Shown here piece after piece: positions 23,546 through 31,287 of a stretch of 64,000 bases of DNA. Made by a program: the position numbers and the translations under genes. Within the stretch, counting starts at the first letter, position 1, and each line of letters opens with the position of its first letter. The stretch is from Actinomadura rubteroloni (GTDB lineage: Bacteria; Actinomycetota; Actinomycetes; Streptosporangiales; Streptosporangiaceae): the NCBI RefSeq assembly GCF_002911665.1, contig NZ_MTBP01000001.1:558001-622000 (forward strand). The letters run 5' to 3'. The notes beneath the pieces are model-generated. The model was not told the origin of the DNA and searched no databases. It saw only the letters and a program-made list of their open reading frames with translations.

Positions 23546-24969
23546 GCGCTCCGCCGCAGGATCATCGCGTTGAACGTGAGAAGCAGGATCCGCAGGTCCA
23601 TCGCGAACGACCAGTGGTCGATGTAGTGGTTGTCGAACCGGGCGCGCATCTCGATCGAGGTGTCGCCGCGCAGCCCGTGGACCTGCGCCCAGCCCGTCAT
23701 GCCGACCGGCACGCGGTGCCGCAGCACGTAGCCGGGGCACGTCTCGGCGAACCGGCGGACGAAGTGCGGACGCTCCGGACGCGGCCCGACCAGGCTCATG
23801 TCGCCGCGCACCACGTTCCAGAGCTGCGGCAGCTCGTCCAGCGACGTGCGGCGCAGGAACGCGCCGACCGGGCCGATGCGCGCGTCGCCGTGCACCGACC
23901 AGCGCGTGTCGGCCTCGGTGTCGTCGGCGGGGCGCAGCGTCCGGAACTTCAGCAGGACGAACGGACGCCCCGCCAGCCCGAGGCGCGACTGCCGGAACAG
24001 CACGCCCGGCCCCGACTCGCGCCGCACCGCCGCCGCGCACGCCAGCAGCACCGGCCACAGGACGGCCAGCAGCGCGAGCGCCCCGGCCAGGTCGAACAAC
24101 CGCTTCCCGCACCGCGCGACCGGGCCGTAGGGACGGCGCGTCAGCGGCACGCACGGCACGCCCGCCAGGTACCGGACGCGTCCGGACGGCCCCGGCGGCA
24201 GCCCGTGCGCCCCGCCCGACAGCGGCACGACGAGCGTCTCGCAGCCCGCCTCCGCGCACGCCCGGACGGTCGGCTCCACGTCCTCGGGCTCGATCTCGTC
24301 CAGCACGACGACGGCCGTCTCGACGCGGTGCGCGGCGATGACGCGGCGCAGGTCCGGGGCGCCGCCCGCGGTGTCGGGTGGGCCGGCGGCGAGGCGGCCG
24401 AGCGGCAGCAGGCCGATCTCGGGGCGCCGCCGCAGGGACCAGACGAGGTAGTCGCTGAGCACGCCCGTCCCGACGATCAGCGTGAGCGGCGGGCGGAACG
24501 GACCGCGCCGCCCGGCCCGCACGGCGTGCCGCGCGGCGAGCCGCACCGATCCGGGCGCGAGGACGAACAGCGCCGCCGCCGGGAACCACACGGCGGGCCG
24601 GGCCGGGCCGACGGCGGGCGCCAGCACGCCGAGCGCCGCCACGACCGCCGCCGCGCGCACCGCGAGCGGACGCGCGTCCGACGGCACCGGCAGGCGGCGG
24701 ACGCGGTAGAGGCCCGCCGCGAGGTTCAGCAGGACCAGCGCGCCCCCGGCCGCCGCGGCGAGGTTCGCGGCCCGGCCGCCGAGCATCGCGCGGGCGGCGG
24801 CGAACGCCAGTCCGGCGTCGGAGAGGGCCAGCAGGAACGGCAACGGAGATCTGCGCGTCCGTGGCCGCGGACGCGGTCCGATCTCCGGCGCGCCCGAACC
24901 GGAGATCGTCGGCGCGAGCCGTTGCGCGCCGTCCGGCAGGGTCTTGGCGACCGGCCTCTGCGTACCCAT
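23542..24969 (-). CDS. Initiating sugar-1-phosphate transferase (WbaP/PglC family)
   Basis: The 475-residue product has four hydrophobic N-terminal segments and a CoA-binding-like middle domain, then the polyprenyl-phosphate sugar transferase domain: GKRLFDLAGALALLAVLWPV (re-entrant helix), LFRQSRLGLAGRPFVLLKFR, FLRRTSLDELPQLWNVVRGD and MSLVGPRPERP, then GMTGWAQVHGLRG and FDNHYIDHWS. It transfers a sugar phosphate to undecaprenyl phosphate and so starts assembly of the repeat unit. ATG 24969 is preceded by AAGGGG; the frame is open further up. It is the first gene of the nine-gene operon. Confidence 0.9.
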   Translation of the reverse strand: MGTQRPVAKTLPDGAQRLAPTISGSGAPEIGPRPRPRTRRSPLPFLLALSDAGLAFAAARAMLGGRAANLAAAAGGALVLLNLAAGLYRVRRLPVPSDARPLAVRAAAVVAALGVLAPAVGPARPAVWFPAAALFVLAPGSVRLAARHAVRAGRRGPFRPPLTLIVGTGVLSDYLVWSLRRRPEIGLLPLGRLAAGPPDTAGGAPDLRRVIAAHRVETAVVVLDEIEPEDVEPTVRACAEAGCETLVVPLSGGAHGLPPGPSGRVRYLAGVPCVPLTRRPYGPVARCGKRLFDLAGALALLAVLWPVLLACAAAVRRESGPGVLFRQSRLGLAGRPFVLLKFRTLRPADDTEADTRWSVHGDARIGPVGAFLRRTSLDELPQLWNVVRGDMSLVGPRPERPHFVRRFAETCPGYVLRHRVPVGMTGWAQVHGLRGDTSIEMRARFDNHYIDHWSFAMDLRILLLTFNAMILRRSA

Positions 24970-25288
24970 CCCGACTGCCCCTTGTGCGAAGAGAAAGAAA
25001 ACAGCCTCAGCACGAACCGATCCGTTCTCCGGAGCGTCCCTGCCGCCCCGGGAGCGTCCCCCACCAGGGGCGAAGGACCGAGGACCTCCTGGGAAGCACA
25101 CGCCAGCATGGCAGCCGACGACGCCGCGACACTCGCCTCTTTCGGCGATGGCGGTGTCTTTTTTAACGACTCCGGACGAAAATCCCGGTCACTTTCACCT
25201 CGTATCGCGCGATGACCGGCATCGGCCTGGGCGCGGGGAAAAAGAAAAAGGGACGGCGCCGTGGCGCCGTCCCTTTTCCGGGCGTCGG
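24970..25288. other. Leader/promoter region of the polysaccharide operon
   Basis: This 319-bp gap lies between the Gln-rich secreted-protein gene and the initiating transferase, both leftward. A terminator occupies 25246-25277. Left of it are about 275 bp that must hold the operon promoter and a long 5' leader. GGAGCGTCCC occurs at 25031-25040 and again at 25051-25060. I do not recognise a known riboswitch and cannot place the promoter with confidence. Confidence 0.5.
25246..25277 (-). terminator. Rho-independent terminator
   Basis: A 15-nt arm with GGGACGGCGCC pairs perfectly with its complement across a 2-nt loop. In the leftward direction it is followed by a long T-rich tail (TTTTCTTTTTCCCC). 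It ends the transcript of the secreted Gln-rich protein and separates it from the polysaccharide operon. Confidence 0.9.
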
Positions 25289-25834
25289 TCAGTGCAGGAT
25301 CTGCTGTCCGTGGAACGTCACCGTCGCGCCCTTCACGAGCGGCAGGGCGGGCTTCTGCGCGGTCTCGGTCACCGGGCCGACGATCTGGCCGTTGGCGTCG
25401 GTCTTCGCCACCGGCGCCTGGACGCCGAGCGAGGCGAGCAGGCCGCGCACAGTCTGCTGGACCTCGGCCCGCGGGTCGGTCGCGGGGCGGTCGGCCGCCG
25501 GCGCGCCGGCCTGCCGGCCCTGCTGGGCCTGCTGCTGGGCCTGCTTCGCCTGCTGCGCCCGCTTGGCCTCCTTCGCCTGCTGGGCCATCTCGAACTGCTG
25601 GAGCTGCTGCGCCTGCTGGGCCTTCTGCTCGGCCGGGTCGGCGGTGGTCTTCAGCCCGAGCGTCTGGGTGAGCTTGCCGACGACGGGCAGGTCGGTCGGG
25701 TTCTTCAGGCCGTCCCCCGGGAGGGGCAGCGGCCCGGCGGCGTGCGCCGGGCCCGCGGCGAGCCCGGAGCCGAGCAGCGCGACCCCAGCGGCGAGCAGGA
25801 AGGCGCGGCCGACGTTCGTGATCCACGTGCGCAT
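25289..25834 (-). CDS. Secreted Gln/Ala-rich coiled-coil protein
   Basis: The 181-residue product has a signal peptide (FLLAAGVALLGSGLAAGPAHA, cleaved after AHA). A short region with PVVGKLTQTLGLKTTADP follows, then about 50 residues that are almost only Gln, Ala, Lys and Arg in a heptad-like pattern (KAQQAQQLQQFEMAQQAKEA), and finally a beta-rich end. I do not recognise the family; the layout suggests an extracellular helical rod or a surface-binding protein. ATG 25834 has AGGAGAA. It is divergent from another small secreted protein across a 531-bp gap. Confidence 0.7.
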   Translation of the reverse strand: MRTWITNVGRAFLLAAGVALLGSGLAAGPAHAAGPLPLPGDGLKNPTDLPVVGKLTQTLGLKTTADPAEQKAQQAQQLQQFEMAQQAKEAKRAQQAKQAQQQAQQGRQAGAPAADRPATDPRAEVQQTVRGLLASLGVQAPVAKTDANGQIVGPVTETAQKPALPLVKGATVTFHGQQILH

Positions 25835-26365
25835 GTCGTTCTCCTGTGTTCTGTGTGACCCGAGTGGAGGCCCGGCGCCCGGCCGGACGAAGCGGACCGC
25901 GGGGGCGCCGTGGGCGCCGCACCGGTGCGCCGGTACGCGGTCGCGTCACCGGGGTGCGGGACTCCGGGACGCTCACTCGCGCAGCGCCGTGCGTAGCGGT
26001 CGAGTCACGGACAGTAGCAGGACCCGCGGCGCCGTGACGGCCGGTCACGGAATTCGCCGGCGCCGCGCGGCCGGACGACCGCAGATTCAGCACATAGCAC
26101 ACAAGCTCAGCTATTACCGAAATGAACCGTGCGCGCGTCGCCTTCGCCGAAATCGGACCTTCCGCTGGAAGCAATATTTGCCGATCTCCCGACAAGGCAC
26201 GATGAAGTACCCCGGTCGCACGCCGCGAGAATGTCAAGATTCCTTAAAGTGCGTTTTCTTCGGTTGCGGCGAGGTCACATCTGAGGTGCCATTCTTCCGT
26301 GTCCCGGTTGGGCCATCACCGGTCACGGGACGCAATCCGGACACACTTCATCGAATGGAGTCTCC
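25835..26365. other. Long divergent intergenic region between two secreted-protein genes
   Basis: This 531-bp region is markedly AT-richer in its right half (about 26080-26290) than the flanking DNA and must hold promoters for both genes. CCGTGAC (26032-26038) and GTCACGG (26044-26050) form a 7-bp inverted repeat with a 5-nt spacer, a possible regulator site. No gene, RNA family or riboswitch was recognised. Confidence 0.5.
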
Positions 26366-26626
26366 ATGTTCAAGCGTGCGATCGTCTCCGGCCTCGTCGC
26401 CGGCGCCGCCCTTTCGGCCTTCGCCGTCCCGGCGTCCGCCAGCGTGGCCGGGGACGACCCCTCGGCCAACTCGCTCATCCCGATCCAGACCTGCCGCGAC
26501 GTTCAGGTCGCCGCCCTCATCGGCGTGCCGATCAAGAACCTGCTCGCGACGGACGACGAGTCGGGGCCGTGCTTCAACAACTCGTCGGTCACCAACCAGC
26601 ACACGCAGGTCAAGGCGCACCACTGA
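26366..26626 (+). CDS. Small secreted two-cysteine protein
   Basis: The 86-residue product has a signal peptide (FKRAIVSGLVAGAALSAFAV, cleaved near ASA). The mature part, about 60 residues, reads NSLIPIQTCRDVQVAALIGV and ends in a His-rich tail, with two cysteines about 26 residues apart. Spacing and hydrophobic pattern loosely recall chaplin-like or other small surface proteins of sporulating actinomycetes, but the chaplin signature is incomplete. ATG 26366 follows GGAG. A terminator lies directly downstream and a class E sortase gene follows, though no LPxTG motif is present. Confidence 0.7.
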   Translation: MFKRAIVSGLVAGAALSAFAVPASASVAGDDPSANSLIPIQTCRDVQVAALIGVPIKNLLATDDESGPCFNNSSVTNQHTQVKAHH

Positions 26627-26656
26627 CGAGTTCGCCTCTAGCGGGCACCGTCCACA

Positions 26657-26693
26657 GGCGAGGCCGTCCGGATTCCGTCCGGGCGGCCTCGCC
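26657..26693 (+). terminator. Rho-independent terminator after the small secreted protein
   Basis: A 16-bp stem (arms starting GGCGAGGCCG and ending CGGCCTCGCC) with one G-U wobble and a 5-nt loop TTCCG, followed by CATTTTC. It lies 31 bp past the stop codon. Confidence 0.85.
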
Positions 26694-26890
26694 CATTTTC
26701 CCGGGAAATCCGACCCGACCGACTTGCACGATAGAACCGGATTATGGGTCGGTGCCCGCAGAATTGAGCATCGATTTTCCCAGGACGGCATCGGACGGCG
26801 CACATCGGCGGCTACGCTCGGGCCACCCGAATTCCGGGCCCTCCGCCGTGACCGGTTTCCTCCGGTACGGCCGATCATGCCGGGAGCGTC

Positions 26891-27457
26891 ATGTTCCGCA
26901 GTCGATTTCTGAGTTCTTTCCCGTTGCGCGCCGCGCGGTCCGGATTCGCCGCCGTCGGGCTGACCGGCGCGGTGGGCGCGGCGAGCCTCGCGGCGCCGAT
27001 GCAGGTCGCCGAGTCCGCCCGGCCGCCCGCGCCGGTGCAGGGCGAGGAGATCGCGTTCCTGTCCCTGCCGCGCCTGCACGAGAAGGCCGTCGTCCGCGAA
27101 GGCGTCTCGCCGCGCGTCCTGGAGTCCGGCGTCGGGCACTACCCGAGCACGCAGCTCCCCGGCCAGGCGGGGAACGCCGTCCTGTTCGGGCACCGCACAA
27201 TGGGCGCCAAGCCGTTCGCCGACCTGGACCGGCTGCGGCGCGGCGACGTCGTCGACGTCCGGTCCGGCGGGCACCGCTACCGCTACCGCGTGCGGTCGCT
27301 GCGCGTCATCACACCCGACCGGACCGACGTCCTGAACCCGACCCCGCTGCGGCGCGGCGCCCGCCGCACCGGCAGCTACCTCACGCTCGTCACCTGCACG
27401 CCGCGCTACTCCAACGCGCGGCGGCTCGTCGCGATCGCGACGCTCGAAAAGCGCTGA
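26891..27457 (+). CDS. Class E sortase
   Basis: The 188-residue product has an N-terminal membrane anchor (about 15-36) and a sortase beta-barrel: GVGHYPSTQLPGQAGNAVLFGHR carries the active-site His region (GHR; only part quoted as a motif here), and TLVTCTP holds the catalytic Cys, with Arg in YSNARRLVAIA. The TCTP motif and short length match class E, which joins proteins with LAxTG-type signals to the wall in actinobacteria. ATG 26891 has GGGAG. It is convergent with the adenylate cyclase gene. No obvious sorting-signal substrate is encoded nearby. Confidence 0.88.
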   Translation: MFRSRFLSSFPLRAARSGFAAVGLTGAVGAASLAAPMQVAESARPPAPVQGEEIAFLSLPRLHEKAVVREGVSPRVLESGVGHYPSTQLPGQAGNAVLFGHRTMGAKPFADLDRLRRGDVVDVRSGGHRYRYRVRSLRVITPDRTDVLNPTPLRRGARRTGSYLTLVTCTPRYSNARRLVAIATLEKR

Positions 27458-27460
27458 CCG

Positions 27461-28486
27461 TCAGGACCGGGCCGTCCGGCGGCGCACCACGCGCGGCCGG
27501 ACCTTCCCGAGGCCCTGGAGCGGACGCGACCGCAGCGTCGACACGTCGTAGCCGTCCACGCCCTTGATCGCCCGCGCGAGCTGGCCGTCCACGACGACCG
27601 TGCCCGGGTAGGCGATCGCGGTGAGCCGCGCGGCGAGGTTGACCGGCGTGCCGAACACGTCGCCGAGCCGCTGGAGGACCTCGCCGTAGGCCAGCCCGAC
27701 GCGCACGCGCGGGAAGGACGGGTCGGTGTCGCACAGCTCGGCGATGCGCAGCCCGATCTCCACGGCCGCCGCCGGCTCGACCGCCGAGTACAGCACCTCG
27801 TCGCCGAGCGTCTTGACGACGCGACCGCCCAGCTCGGCGATCACCTCGGCGCCGACGCGCTCGAACCGCTCGACGAACTCGGCCAGCTCGCCGCCGTCCA
27901 TGCGGCGGCTCATGCGGGTGAACGACACGACGTCCGCGAATCCCACGGTGAGCTGCGACACGCCCACCGTGGGGTCGGCGGCGGCCGGGCCGACCGTCGC
28001 GGCGGCGGTGCGCAGCGCGGCCTCGGCGAGCTGACGGCGCCAGCCGTGCAGCATCAGCCGTTCGAACGCGGGCTCCAGCTCGCTGGTCGCCTCCAACGCC
28101 ACGCGGACGATCTCGGCGGTGATGGGCTCGTCCTCGGGCCACTCCTCGCTGAGCCGCCGCACCCAGACGTCGGCGAGCCAGCTCGCGAGCCGTCCCATCG
28201 TCTGGCCGACGGCGCGGGAGAGCTGGACGACCATCTCCTCGTCGACCAGGTCGTTCTCCAGGAGCTTGCGGATCTCGCGGAGCGCGTCGACGTCGCCGTC
28301 GGTGAAGGCCGTCTCGTCGTCGGGCGGGGTCGGGAAGCCGAGCGCCTGCCAGATCCGCCGGGCGTACTCCTCGTCCACGTCCGCGAGCGCCTCGACCTCC
28401 TTGCGCGTGTAGCGCAGCGGGCCGCCGAGGAGCGTCTCCTCGATGGGGATCTGCACGCTGAGGTCGGGCACGTTGGATTCCGCCAT
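27461..28486 (-). CDS. Class III adenylate/guanylate cyclase, Rv1264-like
   Basis: The 341-residue soluble protein has an N-terminal helical regulatory domain (about residues 1-165; LRYTRKEVEALADVDEEYAR, FTDGDVDALREIRKLL) like that of the pH-sensing mycobacterial cyclase Rv1264. A class III catalytic domain follows: VGFADVVSFTRMSR carries the first metal Asp, KTLGDEVLYS the second, and NLAARLTAIAYPGTVVV the C-terminal block. The product would be cAMP. ATG 28486 follows AAGGG. It is divergent from a MerR-type regulator with 87 bp between, so the two are probably functionally linked. Confidence 0.9.
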   Translation of the reverse strand: MAESNVPDLSVQIPIEETLLGGPLRYTRKEVEALADVDEEYARRIWQALGFPTPPDDETAFTDGDVDALREIRKLLENDLVDEEMVVQLSRAVGQTMGRLASWLADVWVRRLSEEWPEDEPITAEIVRVALEATSELEPAFERLMLHGWRRQLAEAALRTAAATVGPAAADPTVGVSQLTVGFADVVSFTRMSRRMDGGELAEFVERFERVGAEVIAELGGRVVKTLGDEVLYSAVEPAAAVEIGLRIAELCDTDPSFPRVRVGLAYGEVLQRLGDVFGTPVNLAARLTAIAYPGTVVVDGQLARAIKGVDGYDVSTLRSRPLQGLGKVRPRVVRRRTARS

Positions 28487-28505
28487 AAGACAACCCTTAA
28501 TGTGT

Positions 28506-28517
28506 CATCGGACGATG
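28506..28517. promoter_or_regulatory. Short palindrome between cyclase and MerR genes
   Basis: CATCG-GA-CGATG lies in the 87-bp divergent region, 20 bp upstream of the cyclase start. It is a candidate site for the MerR-like protein, but it is short and unsupported by a second copy. Confidence 0.3.
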
Positions 28518-28573
28518 TAATGATTGTGCCGAAGGGCGATCCCGACGGTCAAGAAGACGAGTGCGGGCAGGGC

Positions 28574-29338
28574 ATGGGCGACTACCGAATCGACGAACTG
28601 GCCCACGCGGCCGGGAGCACGGTGCGCAACATCCGCGCCTACCAGGACCGGGGCCTGCTCCCGCCGCCCCGGCTGGAGGGACGCGTCGGCATCTACGACG
28701 ACTCCCACCTCGCGCGGCTGCGCCTCATCGGCAAGCTGCTCGGCCGCGGCTACACCGCCGCGATCATCAAGGACCTGCTGGGCGCGTGGGAGACCGGCAA
28801 GGACGTCGGCGAGGTCCTCGGCCTGGAGAAGGTCCTCACCGACCCGTGGTCGGACGAGCTGCCCGGCGTCGTCACGCTGGACGAGCTGGTCGCCCGGTTC
28901 GGCGCCGGGCTGCCCGCCGACGACGTCGCGCGGCTGCTGGACCGCGCCCGCGACCTCGGGCTCATCGAACCGGACGGCGAGCACTACCGCGTGCCGAGCC
29001 CGCGCCTGCTGCACGTCGGCGCCGAGCTGGTCGCGGCCGGGATCCCGCTGGACGCCGTCCTCGACATCGCCGCGCGGATCCGCGCCGACTGCGCCGTCAT
29101 CGCCGGACGGTTCGTCACGCTCGTCGAGGAGCACGTCTTCACCCGGCTCGCCGACGGCGAGAACCCGTCCGGCGAGGAGGTGTCGGAGCTGGCCGCCGTC
29201 GTGCACCGGATGCGGCCCCTCGTCCGGATGGTCGTGGACCCGTTCATCGCGCGGGCGATGGAGACGCGCGTCGAGGCGTCCCTCGGCGACCGGCTGGAGC
29301 TGATCCGCGACCACTTGCGGACGCCCGCCGAGGGGTGA
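28574..29338 (+). CDS. MerR family transcriptional regulator
   Basis: The 254-residue product opens with a full MerR winged helix: YRIDELAHAAGSTVRNIRAY, then DRGLLPPPRLEGRVGIYDDS and a helix HLARLRLIGKLLGRGYTAA. The long C-terminal region (about 170 residues) is helical and acidic, without the metal-binding cysteines of classical MerR, and probably binds an organic ligand. ATG 28574 matches the canonical start of the domain; an ATG at 28520 is in frame but has a poorer site. It is divergent from the cyclase gene. Confidence 0.88.
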   Translation: MGDYRIDELAHAAGSTVRNIRAYQDRGLLPPPRLEGRVGIYDDSHLARLRLIGKLLGRGYTAAIIKDLLGAWETGKDVGEVLGLEKVLTDPWSDELPGVVTLDELVARFGAGLPADDVARLLDRARDLGLIEPDGEHYRVPSPRLLHVGAELVAAGIPLDAVLDIAARIRADCAVIAGRFVTLVEEHVFTRLADGENPSGEEVSELAAVVHRMRPLVRMVVDPFIARAMETRVEASLGDRLELIRDHLRTPAEG

Positions 29339-29339
29339 C

Positions 29340-31151
29340 TCACAGCAGCGAGGCGCCCCACTCGACGGCGACGTGGTGCAGCGCGCCGCGCGCGTCCGCG
29401 AACGTGACGGTGGCCTTGCCGGGCAGGATCAGCAGGCCCGGCTGCAACGTGACGGTCAGCGCGCCGGTGCCGCCGTCGTCCAGCGTCCCCGCCGCCGGGG
29501 ACAGCGTGAGCTGCTCCGACGACGCCACGCCCTGCCAGCTCACCGGGCCGCCCGTCGCGTGCAGCGTGATGCGGCCGGTCTTCGTCCCGTACAGCTCGAC
29601 CTTCGACTGATCGACGCGCAGCGTCCCGTCGCGCGGCCCCGGCGTGGCGGACGGGCCGCCGCCGGGCGTGCCGGGCCCCTGCCCCGGCGTGTCCTTCGGC
29701 GTGCCGCTCGCGCCCGGCGACAGCGGCGGCGCGCCCGCGCGGAGCTTCGGCGCCCGCCCGGTCGGCTGCGGGGTCGGGCGTCCGGTCGTCCCGCCGGACG
29801 GGCCAACGGTCGTGCGCGGCGTCTCCTTCAGCCGTCCCGGCGGCCAGTACGTCGTCGTCCCGGCGATGCCCGGGCCCATCAGCAGCACCGCGACGACGGC
29901 CGTGACGAGCGCGCCCAGCATCCCGCCGCCGGTGAACAGCCAGCGGCGCGTGAACGGCGACGTGACGTCCGGCTGCGTCGGCATCCCGTCGGGCGTGAGC
30001 GCACCGCCGCGCGCGGCGATGTCGGCGCGGTAGCCCGCCAGCTCGGGATCGGTCGCGGTGTGCATGAACCGGTGCCGCAACGACGCGGGCAGCACCGGCG
30101 GCATCGGCGCCGCCAGCCCGGCCGCCCCGCTGACCGGACGCGGCTCACGCGCCGCGAGCACCGCGACGGAGTCCTCGTCGTCCAGCAACGCGCCGTCCCC
30201 CGCGTCGCCGGGCAGCGTGACCGTCCCGGCGGGCGCGTCGCCCGCCGCCGCGACGGGATCATCGACCCGCCCCCCGGAACCCCCGGCCCGCGCGCCGGGG
30301 TCGCCGGCCCGCGCAGGGGCGGGGGCGTCCCCGGGCGACGCGGCGGCGGGCGGCGTGTCGGGCGCGGTGGCGGGCACGCCAGGCGGCGCGGTGGGATCGC
30401 CGGGCAGCGCGCCGGACGCGCCGGACGGCGCGGCGGCGGGTGCGGTGGCGGGCGGCGTGGCGGCGGACGGCGCGGCGGGCACGCCAGGCGGCGCGGTGGG
30501 ATCGCCGGGCAGCGCGCCGGACGCGGTGGACGGCGCAGCGGACGCGGTGGCGGGCACGCCAGGCGGTGCGGCGGACGCGGTGGGTGGTGCGGTGGACGCG
30601 GTGGCAGGCGACGCGTCGCCGGGCGGCGCCGTGGTGGACGGTGTGGTGGGCGCGGGGGTGGGTGGGGGGGTGAGGTGGGCGCGGGCGTGGTCCAGGCGGG
30701 TGCGGACGCGGCGGAGGCTCGCGCCGGTGGCGGCTGCGGCGTCGGCCGGGGTGAGGCCGTGGCGTTCGGCGAGGACGATGAGTTCCTGGTCGGCCGGGTC
30801 CAGGTCGGCGAGGGCCGTGAGGAGGGGGGCGGCGGACGGGCTCGCGTCGGGGAAGGTGGGGGTGCCGGTGACGTCCTGGCGGAGGCAGCGGCGGCGGACG
30901 GCGCCGTAGAGCCAGGCGCCGAGGCCGGCCCGGCCGGTGCGCATGCGGGGGGCTCGGCGGCAGGCGTCGACGAAGGCGTCGTGGACGACGTCGGCGGCGG
31001 CGCGGCGGTCCCCCGTCAGCGACGAGGCGTAGTCGAAAAGGCGCTCGGCGTAGGCGTCGTAAAGGTCGCGCAAGGCGCGATCGTCGCCTTCGTGCAGCCC
31101 GTGGACCAACCTCCGGTCGGCCGCCGCGTCGAAGGGGGACCACCTCGGCAT
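29340..31151 (-). CDS. Membrane-anchored ECF-like sigma factor with Pro/Ala linker and Ig-like tail
   Basis: The 603-residue product has four parts. Residues about 20-75 are sigma region 2 (LYDAYAERLFDYASSLTGD) and about 110-160 are region 4 (LADLDPADQELIVLAERHGL, then ASLRRVRTRLDHARAHL). About 170-320 is a Pro/Ala/Thr linker with exact internal repeats (SGALPGDPTAPPGVPA twice). A single membrane helix lies near 403-430 (GGGMLGALVTAVVAVLLM). The final about 95 residues form a beta-rich domain of BACON/Ig type (VELYGTKTGRITLHATGGPV). A sigma factor tied to the membrane with an extracytoplasmic sensor-like domain would need no separate anti-sigma factor, or needs proteolytic release. ATG 31151 has GGGGAGC. 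Confidence 0.85.
   Translation of the reverse strand: MPRWSPFDAAADRRLVHGLHEGDDRALRDLYDAYAERLFDYASSLTGDRRAAADVVHDAFVDACRRAPRMRTGRAGLGAWLYGAVRRRCLRQDVTGTPTFPDASPSAAPLLTALADLDPADQELIVLAERHGLTPADAAAATGASLRRVRTRLDHARAHLTPPPTPAPTTPSTTAPPGDASPATASTAPPTASAAPPGVPATASAAPSTASGALPGDPTAPPGVPAAPSAATPPATAPAAAPSGASGALPGDPTAPPGVPATAPDTPPAAASPGDAPAPARAGDPGARAGGSGGRVDDPVAAAGDAPAGTVTLPGDAGDGALLDDEDSVAVLAAREPRPVSGAAGLAAPMPPVLPASLRHRFMHTATDPELAGYRADIAARGGALTPDGMPTQPDVTSPFTRRWLFTGGGMLGALVTAVVAVLLMGPGIAGTTTYWPPGRLKETPRTTVGPSGGTTGRPTPQPTGRAPKLRAGAPPLSPGASGTPKDTPGQGPGTPGGGPSATPGPRDGTLRVDQSKVELYGTKTGRITLHATGGPVSWQGVASSEQLTLSPAAGTLDDGGTGALTVTLQPGLLILPGKATVTFADARGALHHVAVEWGASLL
30371..30525. repeat. 50-bp exact repeat in the sigma-factor linker
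   Basis: 30371-30420 and 30476-30525 are identical over 50 bp within the Pro/Ala-rich linker-coding DNA; a shortened copy starts near 30552. The repeats encode SGALPGDPTAPPGVPA-like blocks and point to expansion by slippage or unequal recombination. Confidence 0.9.
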
Positions 31152-31287
31152 ACGTGCTCCCCGGCACCGAAATGGGACCGCCCCGTGAAGGGCGCTCCTG
31201 TCCGTCGGACAGTGATACACCCTCATGGGCCCTCGGCACCACCAGATGGCCCGAAATCGGGCTATTCAGTCGATCTTCCGGTGCCGA

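Noticed and set aside
24970..25245. Known riboswitch (for example c-di-AMP ydaO type) in the leader of the polysaccharide operon
   Set aside because: I could not match the conserved core elements of a known class, so only an unassigned leader is reported.
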